From JAJDAH01 sp964487605 (lineage in GTDB: Bacteria > Myxococcota_A > Polyangia > Polyangiales > Polyangiaceae): DNA of 64,000 nt. A program made the position numbers and the translations under genes. Positions 1 to 7,730 of this stretch are shown here, piece after piece; the stretch's first letter is position 1; the number at the start of each line of letters is the position of its first letter. The stretch covers positions 1 to 64,000 of the forward strand of contig CAZARU010000001.1 in assembly GCA_964487605.1 (NCBI GenBank), given 5' to 3'. The notes beneath the pieces were generated by a model. That model did no database searches. It was not told the origin of the DNA and saw only the letters and a list, made by a program, of their open reading frames with translations.

Positions 1-279
1 ACCGCCCGCGCCGCCCGCCGCGCTACCGCCCGCGCCGCCCGCCGCGCTGCCCCCCGTGCCACCCGCTGCGCTGCCAGCGACTGCGGCCGATCCGCCGGTG
101 CCTGCCGTCGCGCCCGATCCGCCGGTGCCTGCTGTCGCGCCCGATCCGCCCGATCCGTTCGCTGCGTCGGGTGGAGTTGCATCCGAGTCGCCTTTCGCAC
201 CCTCGCCGCCCTCGACGGATCCGCACGCGACGCTCGACGCGAGGACGGCGCATGCCCAGAGCCGCTTCCATCCGCGCAT
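1..279 (-). CDS. lipoprotein N-terminus (runs off left edge)
   Basis: An open frame of 93 codons starts at an ATG at 279 and continues past the window edge. An AGGA sits about 7 bases upstream. The first 19 residues form a short signal peptide (basic start MRGWKRLW, hydrophobic stretch, then SSVAC with a lipobox-like cysteine). A long Gly/Ala/Ser/Thr-rich linker follows, with repeats of GSGATAGTGGS and GGSAAGGAG. This is the usual build of exported lipoproteins in this window; the functional domain lies outside. The in-frame linker repeats support this frame over the overlapping opposite-strand frames. Function unknown. Confidence 0.72.
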   Translation of the reverse strand, partial: MRGWKRLWACAVLASSVACGSVEGGEGAKGDSDATPPDAANGSGGSGATAGTGGSGATAGTGGSAAVAGSAAGGTGGSAAGGAGGSAAGGAGG

Positions 280-282
280 GGA

Positions 283-550
283 TCGATCCTGCGCCGTTCC
301 GGCAGCGCTGTCCACGCGAGCCGCAGACCGCCGTGCTCGAGCAGACCGCATCGCGGGAAGGCTTCGACCTCGTCGTCGACGAAGCGCGGGAGCCCTCCGG
401 CCTCCTCGGCGCGCGCGTGAAACGCGGGCCAGCGCGGCGGCCTCGCGTGTCGTCGCCACCTCGAGCCAGCGCATGGCACCACCGGAGCGCTCGCAGATCG
501 TGACGTCCTCGGGCTCCGCGGGCACGACCTCGGGACGGAGCGTGGCGTGA
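283..550 (-). pseudogene. IS91-type transposase remnants
   Basis: Two fragments resemble the two ends of an IS91-family (Y2/HUH) transposase, in different frames and in the wrong order. The upstream piece (about 550-420) reads CERSGGAMRWLEVATTREAA, like the C-terminal CxxCGGxMR segment of these proteins. The downstream piece (about 405-290) reads GGLPRFVDDEVEAF then CGLLEHG, like the N-terminal segment before the zinc-binding region. The catalytic core is absent. The order (C-terminal then N-terminal piece) would fit fusion of neighbouring copies followed by deletion. The family call is from motif memory. Confidence 0.5.
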
Positions 551-660
551 GCGCCGAGCATACCGAACTATCTGAGCAGGTGCCGGCGAGGAGGGGCACT
601 GACGCGCAGAGGCGAGCGGGGCGATCCGTCGAACGCGCCGTCGACGCGCACCATGAGCTC

Positions 661-803
661 GTGCGTTGTCGTTTCGGTGTGGTTCCCGTGTCGGTCCCGC
701 TCCTGTCGGTCCTTGGTGTAGGTGGGAGTGCGGCGTGCGCTTCGGCGGGGCGCGACGTGGTAGGGCTGGCGGGTGGGTTCGAGGGATCGGAGGTCCTCTG
801 CGC
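661..803 (+). repeat. dispersed repeat R, copy 1
   Basis: This stretch shares a diverged ~120-bp core with copies at 37370-37481 and 40040-40164 and, inverted, at 19250-19375. Shared blocks include CTTGGTGTAGGTG, GAGTGCGGCGTGCGCTTCGG, CGCGACGTGG and GGGTTCGAGGGATCGGA. It ends about 70 bases before the GTG start at 874 and lies beside IS91-type debris. It may be the terminal part of a mobile element or a promoter-bearing intergenic repeat. Confidence 0.65.
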
Positions 804-873
804 CGGACGTGCCGGCCGGCGTGCCGGACCGGAGGCGCGGACGCGGCGGGCGCGGCACGCCATAATCGCGGGC

Positions 874-1812
874 GTGCCGTTTCCGATCGTGCTCATCGAC
901 GTCACCCCACCCGCGCAGGACGATGCGCACCTCGCCACGATGGCGCAGGCGTGCTCGCGGGCGGTGCTCCGCGGCGAGTGCGTCGTCTTCTCGCGCGAGT
1001 CCGAGCCCGCGACCCCGGCGGTGGCCATCGTTCGGTGGAACGACGCCGCGAGTGCCGGCGCGACGATCCAGGTGGGGATTCGGGGGACGAGCCACGCGCA
1101 GTGGAGGTCACGCGCGATCGACTTCTCGCCGGGCGACGCGGTGGATGAGCGCTGGCGCGCCATCGGGCTCACGGTCGCCACGCTCGTGGGCGAAATCGAC
1201 GCGGGGGGCGACGCTGGACCTCCCATCGAGCCGCGGCCGACACCGCGCGAGGAGGCCCGCGTATCGCCGACACCGGCGACATCACCCGCGGATCCCCCGC
1301 GGAGCGCCCCACCCACTGCATGGGCGGACCTCTCCTTCCTGGGCGGGCCGGGGCTGGCGCCAGGCCGACCTCGATTCGGCGCCAACGTCGCAGGGTCGTG
1401 GCGGCCTAGGACGTTGCCATTCTTCGGTCGTCTCGCCCTGAAGTACGCGACGAGCGCGCCCAACCACCAGTCCGTGTCGGCACAGTGGGCCGGCGCCGGC
1501 CTCGGACTGGGCGGCCAGTGGGAGCCTGCCACGGACCTTGGCCTATCGGTGTCGGGGGGGCCCGTCGTCGAGCTTGTCCGGGCGGCCGCCAGCGACGCCA
1601 CTGGGCGGACGGACAGCGGGACTCGATGGCTGGTGGGCGCGGAGATCTCATGCCTCGCGGTGTGGCCGAGCCGCTCGCCGCTCGCGGGGATCGTAGGCGT
1701 GGACGTGTCCCGCATGCCTCGAACCGTGGGCGTGCGCTTGCACGGAAGTCGGGTCACCGAGTCGCCGGCGACGAAGCTGGGCGTTTTCGTGGGGATTCGC
1801 ATCGCGCCGTGA
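874..1812 (+). CDS. predicted outer-membrane-type protein upstream of sigma/FecR genes
   Basis: The longer open frame begins at 547, but its first ~100 codons run through repeat R and read as Arg-rich nonsense, so I place the start at GTG 874 (VPFPIVLIDVTPP), giving 312 residues. Residues 1-105 form an alpha/beta-like region, then comes a Pro/Ala-rich linker (about 115-150), then a C-terminal region with alternating Gly and aromatic residues that looks like a small beta-barrel. No signal peptide is evident, which argues against simple export. It is followed 62 bp later by a sigma factor gene and then a FecR-like gene; the same order occurs in other Polyangia as I recall it, so a role in that signalling unit is likely but inferred. 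Confidence 0.6.
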   Translation: MPFPIVLIDVTPPAQDDAHLATMAQACSRAVLRGECVVFSRESEPATPAVAIVRWNDAASAGATIQVGIRGTSHAQWRSRAIDFSPGDAVDERWRAIGLTVATLVGEIDAGGDAGPPIEPRPTPREEARVSPTPATSPADPPRSAPPTAWADLSFLGGPGLAPGRPRFGANVAGSWRPRTLPFFGRLALKYATSAPNHQSVSAQWAGAGLGLGGQWEPATDLGLSVSGGPVVELVRAAASDATGRTDSGTRWLVGAEISCLAVWPSRSPLAGIVGVDVSRMPRTVGVRLHGSRVTESPATKLGVFVGIRIAP

Positions 1813-1873
1813 GCTGCCCGCCACAGCACTCCTGGACGCACTGCCTGTCATCGCGTCTCATCGGTTACTGCGC

Positions 1874-2542
1874 ATGAGGATGGCTGCAGCTTTCAGGAGC
1901 GCCGACGCCCGCCGTCGCTTCCGCGTCCTCACGGGGGGCAGGGTCGGCGTGCCGCCGGCATCCCTGTCCGACGAGGAGCTCATCGACGCCTTCGAGCGGG
2001 GGGAGGGAAATATCTGCGAGACCCTCTACGACCGACTCATCTCGGTGGTCGACGGCACGCTTTGCCGCGTGCTGGGCGGCCGCGGGAGCGACCACGACGA
2101 CCTCGTCCAGGCCGCGTTCGAGCAGATCGTCGTCACCCTCGTCCGGCGGCGGTTCGCCCGGGCGTGCTCGCTCGCCGCGTGGGCGTCCTCCGTGACCGCG
2201 AACGTCGCGTTCAACGCCATCCGCGCGAGAACCCGCGAGCGCCGCGTGGTCGAGAGGGGCGCGCCGGCCGACGAGGCCGTCCACGCCCGAGCTGGCACCC
2301 CCGACGTGGAGCGTTCCGTCGCGGCGCGAGAGGAGCTCGAGCGCATCCGAGGACACCTCGCCGCCATGAAGCCGAAGCGGGCCACCACGCTGTTCCTCCA
2401 TGACGTGATGGGGCACGACCTCGCGGAGATCGCCGTGCTCACGGGCGTCTCCGTCGCGGCAGCACAGTCCCGCCTCGTTCGGGGACGCCGCGACCTTCGA
2501 CAGCGGCTCGCCGAAGACGGCGACCGACCGGGGGAACCATGA
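1874..2542 (+). CDS. ECF-type RNA polymerase sigma factor
   Basis: A 222-residue sigma-70 family protein. Region 2 is visible around residues 35-120 (SDEELIDAFERGE, HDDLVQAAFEQIV, SVTANVAFNAIRAR), and region 4 follows around 150-205 (LEMAD-like segment LAEIAVLTGVSVAAAQSRL, a helix-turn-helix). The start may be ATG 1874 or ATG 1880. The stop overlaps the next gene's ATG by four bases (ATGA), so it is translationally coupled to the FecR-like protein. In FecR-type systems the membrane protein senses or relays a signal to its cognate sigma factor; that relationship is inferred from the pairing. The targets are unknown. Confidence 0.85.
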   Translation: MRMAAAFRSADARRRFRVLTGGRVGVPPASLSDEELIDAFERGEGNICETLYDRLISVVDGTLCRVLGGRGSDHDDLVQAAFEQIVVTLVRRRFARACSLAAWASSVTANVAFNAIRARTRERRVVERGAPADEAVHARAGTPDVERSVAAREELERIRGHLAAMKPKRATTLFLHDVMGHDLAEIAVLTGVSVAAAQSRLVRGRRDLRQRLAEDGDRPGEP

Positions 2543-3702
2543 CGCGATCAGGTGCGGACGATCTGCTTCGGGGACTCGCGTCGACCGCAGTGCCCCTCGA
2601 GGACGCCGAGGAGGCAGTGCGCCGTCGATCCCGCGTGACGGCGCGTCTCGCGGAGGTGCGACGTGAAGAGTTCGCGAGGCGCGATGCGAAATTGCTCTGG
2701 CGGCGCCGTGCCATGCTGGTGGCCGCAGCGCTCTTGCCGATCGCCCTTTTCCTGAGCGCCGAACGCTGGATCGGGACTCGCGCGGACGTCGCTCCAGCCG
2801 ACACCGCTCGACCCGTCGTGCTGCAGGCGCTGGACGGCGACGTGGAGGTCCGGAGGCCGGACGAAACGACCCACCGCGCCACCGGGCGATCCGCGCTCTC
2901 GCCGTTCGACCGCGTCCTGACGGCCGCGCGATCCGGCGCATCGCTGTCACTTCCCAGCGGCGCGGTCGTGACACTCGAAGAGAACACGGACGCGCGGCTC
3001 GCCGTACCTGCAAGCGAGCTCGCGGAACGGCTCGACCTGTCCGTGGGTGGCGTGGAGATCGCCGTGCCCCCGCTGGCACCTGGTCATTCGCTCGCGATCG
3101 AGACACCACACGCACGCGTCGTCGTGCACGGAACCCGCTTCTCGGTTCGGGTGCGGTCCGAATCCGACGGCCTGCTGGTGACGACCGTGCGGGTGACGGA
3201 AGGTGTCGTCTCCGTCGTCCACGCGGGGGCCGACACCCGTCTGGCCGCCGGCGCGAGCTGGTCGTCGCGCGTGCGCGAAACCCAGACGCGGACGGCGATC
3301 GAGCCGGTGATCGGGAAGGCGCCGCCGAGCGCCGACGAGACGAGCGCGGACGAGACGCGCGGAGCACGCGCGGGGGCCACGACGCGAGGAGCACGTCCGG
3401 CGCCGACGATGACGCCGAGCACGCTCGCGGACGAGAACCGCATCTTGCAGGGTGCCATGACGGCCAGTCGCGCAGGGGACGATCGGCGGGCGCTGGCCCT
3501 GCTGGATCAGCTGCTCGGCCGGTATCCCCAGTCGCCGCTGGCTCAGAACGCTCGGGTCGAAAGGTTCCGAGCGCTTCGACGGCTGGGTGACACGCGGGCT
3601 GCCACACGGGACGCTCGTCGCTACCTCGCCGAGCACCCGGACGGGTTCGCGCAGGAGGAAGCGCGTCGGCTCGCGCTGGAGCCCCCCGCCGAGAGGCACT
3701 GA
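2539..3702 (+). CDS. FecR-like membrane protein with TPR-like C-terminus
   Basis: 387 residues. A cytoplasmic N-terminal segment (about 1-55, Arg/Glu-rich) precedes one membrane span near 58-73 (RAMLVAAALLPIALFL). A periplasmic FecR domain follows (about 90-245) with the family-like sequence VVHGTRFSVRV. After a low-complexity linker (about 260-310) comes a short tetratricopeptide-like region (ALALLDQLLGRYPQSPLAQNA, RRYLAEHPDGF). It starts inside the sigma gene's stop. The architecture fits an anti-sigma/sigma-regulator that works with the preceding sigma factor; what it senses is not visible. Confidence 0.85.
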   Translation: MTRSGADDLLRGLASTAVPLEDAEEAVRRRSRVTARLAEVRREEFARRDAKLLWRRRAMLVAAALLPIALFLSAERWIGTRADVAPADTARPVVLQALDGDVEVRRPDETTHRATGRSALSPFDRVLTAARSGASLSLPSGAVVTLEENTDARLAVPASELAERLDLSVGGVEIAVPPLAPGHSLAIETPHARVVVHGTRFSVRVRSESDGLLVTTVRVTEGVVSVVHAGADTRLAAGASWSSRVRETQTRTAIEPVIGKAPPSADETSADETRGARAGATTRGARPAPTMTPSTLADENRILQGAMTASRAGDDRRALALLDQLLGRYPQSPLAQNARVERFRALRRLGDTRAATRDARRYLAEHPDGFAQEEARRLALEPPAERH

Positions 3703-3824
3703 GCGGCCGTCGCAAAGGCGGTACCTCGACAGCTCGCAAGAACTCTTGGTGCCTTGGCCGGGCTGGCAACGGTTACTACCACGCAGAGGCGGCCGATCCA
3801 TCCCTGCCATCCGACGGAGTACGC

Positions 3825-4538
3825 ATGGCGAACTCGCGACTTTCACCGATGCTGGCGCTGGCGGCGCTGGTCGCCGGCTTCGCCGGTCCGGGGTGCGGCA
3901 GCTCGGGGGGCGGAGACGACATCGGGCTCTTCAGCGCCGGGGGCACGTCCTCGGGCGCCGGCGGCAGCTCCGCCGCCGGGGGTGCCGGCTCCCAGGGAGG
4001 CCCGTGCACCGGGGACGGCCAGTGCGCTCCGCCTTTTCCGTACTGCGGCACCCGCAGGGTCTGCGTGGAGTGCCTGGCCGACCCGAACTGCCGCGACGGT
4101 ACCTGCGACCCCGCGACGAATCAGTGCGTCGAATGCTCTACGGACGCCCAGTGCGGCGGCGGCAACCCCTACTGCGACACGACGGCGCACGAATGCGTCG
4201 AGTGCATCGCACCCGACAGCTGCGCCGTAGGGCAGACGTGCGACCTGGCTCGCCACGAGTGCGTGGACTCGTGCGCGACGGACGCCGACTGCGACGGCGA
4301 CCAGCCGTTCTGCGCAGCGTCCGGGATCTGTGTGGAATGCCTGGCAAGCCCGGACTGTCGGGATGACGAGCGCCCCACCTGCGCCACCTCGGGGCGCTGC
4401 GTGGAGTGCTCGACGGACGCGGAGTGCGGCGGCGTCCGACGCTGCAGAGTGAACGAGGGTCGCTGCGCGGACTGCCTGACGAGCGCCGACTGCCGGTCGG
4501 GCGAGCGGTGCGTCGACTTTCAGTGCGACGGTGGATGA
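3825..4538 (+). CDS. Cys-repeat lipoprotein
   Basis: 237 residues. The signal peptide ends in GPGC (residue 25) as a lipobox-like site, followed by a Gly/Ser linker to about residue 60. The rest is a string of Dickkopf-like cysteine units of 20-35 residues with the pattern C-x5-QC-x4-PYCD-x4-CVEC-x4-C, for example CSTDAQCGGGNPYCDTTAHE. Such repeats are disulfide-rich and extracellular. It is followed closely by a longer paralogue at 4558, so the two probably form an operon. Function unknown; a surface or matrix role is plausible. Confidence 0.85.
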   Translation: MANSRLSPMLALAALVAGFAGPGCGSSGGGDDIGLFSAGGTSSGAGGSSAAGGAGSQGGPCTGDGQCAPPFPYCGTRRVCVECLADPNCRDGTCDPATNQCVECSTDAQCGGGNPYCDTTAHECVECIAPDSCAVGQTCDLARHECVDSCATDADCDGDQPFCAASGICVECLASPDCRDDERPTCATSGRCVECSTDAECGGVRRCRVNEGRCADCLTSADCRSGERCVDFQCDGG

Positions 4539-4557
4539 GCGAAGGAGATCGCAACAT

Positions 4558-6027
4558 ATGACGAACTCGAGTCGGTACCTTGCTTCCATGACCGCGGTGG
4601 CGGTCGTCGTTCTCACGTGGTCGGGGTGCGGGAGCACCGACGACGCGAGCCTGGGCTCGAGTGGTGGGAGCGCCGGAGCCGACGCGGGCGGCGGCGCGGC
4701 GGGCAGCGGCGATGGATCCGCCGCCACGGGAGGCACGGGGGCCACCGGGGGCACTGCCGGCACCGCGGGCGCCGGCGGTTCCACCGCCACCGGCGGCACT
4801 GCTGGCGCGGGAGGAACCGCAGGCGCCGGGACCGCGTGCACGAGCTCCGGCGAGTGCGCCGCCCCCACCCCGTACTGCGACACGACCGCCGGAACCTGCG
4901 TCGCGTGCCTGGGCGACGCGAACTGCGCCGGCGGGGGTCGTCCTGCTTGCGACCTCGCGACCCACACGTGCGTCCGCTGCAACGACAGCGCGCAGTGCTC
5001 GGGGAACGAACCCTACTGCAGCACGAGCCACGAGTGCGTCGAGTGCCTGACCACCGGCAACTGCGGCGATCCAGCGCTCGCGTGTGACCCCGTGACAAAC
5101 CGCTGCGTCACGACGTGCGCCTCGAGCGGTGACTGCGCCCCGCCGACACCCTACTGCGACACGGCGCAAGGCTTCTGCGTCCAGTGCCTAGGGAACGCGA
5201 ACTGCCCGGACCAGGACCGCAGCGTTTGCTCACCCGCGCACCAGTGCGTCGAGTGTGTCGACAACACGACGTGTCAGGGCGGCCGCCCGTACTGCGACAC
5301 CGGGCGCGAGAGCTGCGTCGAGTGCCTCACCGCCGCGAACTGCGGCGACCCCAGCCTCGTGTGCCAGAACGGAGAGTGCGACTGCCCTGGCGCCCAGCGG
5401 CTCTGCGGCGGTTCGTGCATCGACGTGACGGCGGATCCGAACAACTGCGGCGACTGCGGGCAGCAGTGCGCGTCCGGCTCCTGCAGCGGCGGCCAGTGCG
5501 CGTGCGCCGGCGGCGCCAGCTCCTGCGGCGGCGCATGTGTCGACACCGCGAGCGACCCGACGAACTGCGGGGCCTGCGGAACCGAGTGCGACGCTCGCGA
5601 GGTCTGTAGCGGGTCGAGTTGCACATGCCGACCCGGACTCGACGCCTGCGGCGGAGCATGCGTCGACTTCCAGTCGGACCCGCAGCACTGCGGGGGTTGC
5701 GCGACGGGCTGCGCCAGCGGACAAAGCTGCAACCAGGGGGCCTGCACGGACGGTGGCTGCAGCGGCGGCCTCCAGTCCTGCCCGGCCGGGAACGGCCGGA
5801 CGGCGTGCGTCAACACCGACACGTCGCCGGTGCATTGCGGCGACTGCGGAGAGCCGTGCGACCGGGACGAGGTCTGCGCCGACGGGCAATGTCGCCCCTA
5901 CGCTCCGGCCGTCGGATGCACGTCGTGCCCGTGCAACCAGGTCTGCGACCGACTCGTCGACAACCCGGTCTGCTGTAGCGGGCCTTCGGGCTCGCCGATC
6001 TGCGTCGAGGACGGGCCATGTCCCTGA
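4558..6027 (+). CDS. Cys-repeat/Stig1-like lipoprotein
   Basis: The open frame extends to GTG 4531, but ATG 4558 is preceded by AAGGAG at 4542-4547 and starts a clean signal peptide (MTNSSRYLASMTAVAVVVL, then WSGC), giving 489 residues. A Gly/Ala/Thr linker runs to about residue 95. Residues 95-280 hold Dickkopf-like units as in the preceding gene. Residues 285-460 hold repeats of the type CGGxCVDxxxDPxNCGxCGxxC, a Stig1/MXAN_6577-like pattern common in myxobacterial surface proteins. The C-terminus is a further Cys-rich cap. Only 19 bp separate it from its upstream paralogue. Confidence 0.87.
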   Translation: MTNSSRYLASMTAVAVVVLTWSGCGSTDDASLGSSGGSAGADAGGGAAGSGDGSAATGGTGATGGTAGTAGAGGSTATGGTAGAGGTAGAGTACTSSGECAAPTPYCDTTAGTCVACLGDANCAGGGRPACDLATHTCVRCNDSAQCSGNEPYCSTSHECVECLTTGNCGDPALACDPVTNRCVTTCASSGDCAPPTPYCDTAQGFCVQCLGNANCPDQDRSVCSPAHQCVECVDNTTCQGGRPYCDTGRESCVECLTAANCGDPSLVCQNGECDCPGAQRLCGGSCIDVTADPNNCGDCGQQCASGSCSGGQCACAGGASSCGGACVDTASDPTNCGACGTECDAREVCSGSSCTCRPGLDACGGACVDFQSDPQHCGGCATGCASGQSCNQGACTDGGCSGGLQSCPAGNGRTACVNTDTSPVHCGDCGEPCDRDEVCADGQCRPYAPAVGCTSCPCNQVCDRLVDNPVCCSGPSGSPICVEDGPCP

Positions 6028-6075
6028 TGGGCGCCACGCGGGCCCGGCGCCCGCGGAGCTGACGATCAGCGAGCG

Positions 6076-6114
6076 CGCACAGGACCTCCGAACCCCCCCG
6101 AGCGCTCCCGCGAC
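6076..6114 (+). repeat. 39-bp repeat shared with 18101-18139
   Basis: This block (CGCACAGGACCTC...GCTCCCGCGAC) matches 18101-18139 with three mismatches. At the distant site it lies just upstream of a decayed transposase helix-turn-helix, so this copy is probably the leftover 5' end of the same kind of element. The surrounding 6028-6153 stretch holds no recognisable gene. Confidence 0.5.
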
Positions 6115-6153
6115 CTCACGGCGTCGGGGTACCACGTCGCGCGAGCCCACCCT

Positions 6154-6456
6154 TCAGGCCGCGGACGCTCTCCGTCCCGACGTTTCGCGGCGCGCGAGGA
6201 CGCGCGAAGCCGGCTGGCGCACGCGGCCATCGCGGAGCGCGCAGAGGACCACGCTCGACGGGTCGCCGCGCCGTCTTTTCCTCAGAACGTCCACCGGCTG
6301 CGCGGGCGAGTCTCGGTGCGGGGAGCACGGGCGGGTGTGGTGGCTGCGACGTCTCCGCGCTCGAGGGCGAGCAGGCGCTCGGCGGCCTCGGGCGATGGCT
6401 CGCCATACCTCGTCGATGGGTGCCTCGATATGAATCTCGTGGCGCAGCGTCGTCAT
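6154..6456 (-). pseudogene. SRPBCC-family gene, truncated after the N-terminal strand
   Basis: The ATG at 6456 overlaps the TGA of the TfoX-like gene (ATGA), so the pair was translationally coupled. The first ~22 residues (MTTLRHEIHIEAPIDEVWRA) are a typical SRPBCC/START start, where a beta-strand leads into the APxxxVW motif. After that the frame turns into Arg/Pro-rich sequence to the stop at 6154, with no hydrophobic core. A mobile-element scrap (6076-6114) lies just beyond, suggesting deletion or insertion damage. An intact SRPBCC gene is encoded divergently at 7188. Confidence 0.55.
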
Positions 6457-6809
6457 CGCGGTGCGCCTTTCACGAACCGGTGCGCTTCGCGCGCGAGCTC
6501 GAGCCAGGACGCCTTCCCGGACGGGACGGACACCCACTCCTTCATGAGCTTCCCGTGTCCGGGATCGAAGCGTTTTCCGCGGCCGGCGTCCACGATCTCG
6601 TCGACGCGTGACTTCGGGAGCTTCGCGACGAAGCGACCCTTGACCACCATGGCGAAGATCTTGCCGTTCACCTTGAGGCCGACTGACCCGAACATCTTCC
6701 CGAGGCTGACGTCACGCTCGTCCTCGAAGGCCCGAACGATCGGAACGAAGCCGGCATCGTGTCCACCGTCTGCCGCCGTGGTGGCCCTGTTCTTCGTCGC
6801 TTTCTTCAC
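6453..6809 (-). CDS. TfoX N-terminal-domain protein
   Basis: 118 residues from GTG 6809, chosen because GGAG lies six bases upstream and no better start fits. After a basic N-terminus (VKKATKNRATT) comes one compact domain with the TfoX-N/MmcQ-like signature: VSLGKMFGSVGLKVNGKIFA, VVKGRFVAKLP, then RVDEIVDAGRGKRFDPGHGK and a terminal helix WLELAREAHRFV. Stand-alone TfoX-N proteins of this size are common and their biochemical role is poorly defined. It is divergent from the ArsR gene across an operator-like region and coupled to the broken SRPBCC gene downstream. Confidence 0.8.
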   Translation of the reverse strand: MKKATKNRATTAADGGHDAGFVPIVRAFEDERDVSLGKMFGSVGLKVNGKIFAMVVKGRFVAKLPKSRVDEIVDAGRGKRFDPGHGKLMKEWVSVPSGKASWLELAREAHRFVKGAPR

Positions 6810-6816
6810 CGCATCT

Positions 6817-6836
6817 CCACAACCATAGACTTGTGG
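6817..6836. promoter_or_regulatory. inverted repeat, possible upstream ArsR site
   Basis: CCACAA and TTGTGG form 6-bp inverted arms around an 8-base spacer. The same half-site (CACAAGTG/CACTTGTG) builds the stronger palindrome at 6859-6876. The site lies just upstream of the TfoX-like start, in the divergent intergenic region. It may be a second operator for the ArsR-type repressor, which would let one regulator act on both transcription units. This is inference from symmetry and position only. Confidence 0.4.
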
Positions 6837-6858
6837 TGTAACAGGCAGCGCCGTGATA

Positions 6859-6876
6859 CACAAGTGGTCACTTGTG
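6859..6876. promoter_or_regulatory. palindromic operator candidate for ArsR
   Basis: CACAAGTG-GT-CACTTGTG is an 18-bp dyad with perfect 8-bp arms, at the 5' end of the ArsR-type open frame. ArsR repressors commonly bind such imperfect palindromes in their own promoters. Its position argues that translation starts at or after GTG 6874 rather than at the upstream GTG 6853. Confidence 0.55.
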
Positions 6877-7191
6877 AAACGCTCGGAACGACAGGCGGCC
6901 ATGGTGCTCAAGGCTCTCGGAGAACCGAGGCGCTTGGAGATCCTGCGCATCCTGCGGTCGGGGCCGCGCGCAGTCGGTGAGATCGCGACCGAGGTCGACG
7001 TGTCCCAGCAGGCGGCGTCGCAACACCTGGCCGTTCTCGACAAGGCCGGCCTCGTCGAGGCGCACAAGGAGGGGACGCGGCGGCTCCATGCCATCAAACC
7101 GGAGGGTTTCGCGCCGGTCGCGGCGTTCGTCAAGTCCTTCTGGGCACCGCGGATCGAGGCGCTCAAGGACGAGATCGAGAAGAAGCGATGA
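6874..7191 (+). CDS. ArsR-family winged-helix repressor
   Basis: 105 residues from GTG 6874; GTG 6853 and ATG 6901 are alternatives, and I prefer 6874 because the palindrome at 6859-6876 overlaps the earlier one. The winged helix is clear: VLKALGEPRRLEILRIL, then GEIATEVDVSQQAASQHLAV (recognition helix) and a wing with LVEAHKEGTRRLHAI. It has no obvious metal-binding cysteines, as in the ArsR subgroup that is paired with AHSA1/SRPBCC proteins. Its stop overlaps the next ATG by four bases, coupling it to the AHSA1-like gene. It probably represses its own operon and perhaps the divergent TfoX-like gene. Confidence 0.82.
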   Translation: MKRSERQAAMVLKALGEPRRLEILRILRSGPRAVGEIATEVDVSQQAASQHLAVLDKAGLVEAHKEGTRRLHAIKPEGFAPVAAFVKSFWAPRIEALKDEIEKKR

Positions 7192-7643
7192 GCGAGATCT
7201 ACCGAACCGCCATCGAGATTGACGCGACCCCCGAGCAAATCTTCGATCACTTCGTCAGGCCCGACCTCCTCATGCGCTGGATGGGCGACTACGCGCGTCT
7301 TGAAGCCGTCGATGGCGGGGTGTTCTCAGTGGACATCAACGGCGTTCTCATCCGCGGTCACTTCGTTCGCGTGGACCGGCCGCGCTTGCTCGAGATTGCC
7401 TGGGGTGAAGCTGGAAACCAGGCGATGCCACCAGGCGCAACCAAACTACGCGTGACGTTCGAGGCACGCGCAGGCAAGACCCGAATCGAGTTCGAGCACA
7501 GCGGCCTCGTGCCGGCCGAGGCCGCCAAGCACGCGATCGGATGGCCGCACTTCATCGAACGCCTAGGCATCGCCGCGGGGTGCCGCGATCCGGGGCCCGA
7601 TCCGTGGAAGGCGTCGCCACCCTGCCAAGAGAGGGCGGGGTAG
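7188..7643 (+). CDS. AHSA1/SRPBCC-domain protein
   Basis: 151 residues, start overlapping the ArsR stop (ATGA). The sequence follows the AHSA1-like SRPBCC fold: an opening strand YRTAIEIDATPEQIFDHFV, then LLMRWMGDYARLEAVDGGVF, IRGHFVRVDRPRLLEIAWGE, a strand TKLRVTFEARAGKTRIEFEH and a terminal helix near HFIERLGIAAG. Such proteins bind hydrophobic ligands in a helix-grip cavity and are often encoded next to ArsR repressors. The last ~20 residues are Pro/Cys-rich and may be extra. The ligand is unknown. Confidence 0.8.
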   Translation: MSEIYRTAIEIDATPEQIFDHFVRPDLLMRWMGDYARLEAVDGGVFSVDINGVLIRGHFVRVDRPRLLEIAWGEAGNQAMPPGATKLRVTFEARAGKTRIEFEHSGLVPAEAAKHAIGWPHFIERLGIAAGCRDPGPDPWKASPPCQERAG

Positions 7644-7730
7644 TGGGACCGCAAGTGTCCAAACTTCGTCCGTTCGGGCGTCATGGGGTGTCGGTCACGG
7701 AGCCGACCCCGACGAGTGAAGGAGAACATC

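Noticed and set aside
568..1095. Long minus-strand open frame with His/Arg-rich protein
   Set aside because: It is antisense to the better-supported gene at 874-1812 and to repeat R; composition is Arg/His-rich, typical of shadow frames in GC-rich DNA.
1865..3769. 634-codon minus-strand open frame
   Set aside because: It lies antisense to the sigma and FecR genes, whose motifs are clear; its own translation is Arg/Pro/Ser-rich without any domain.
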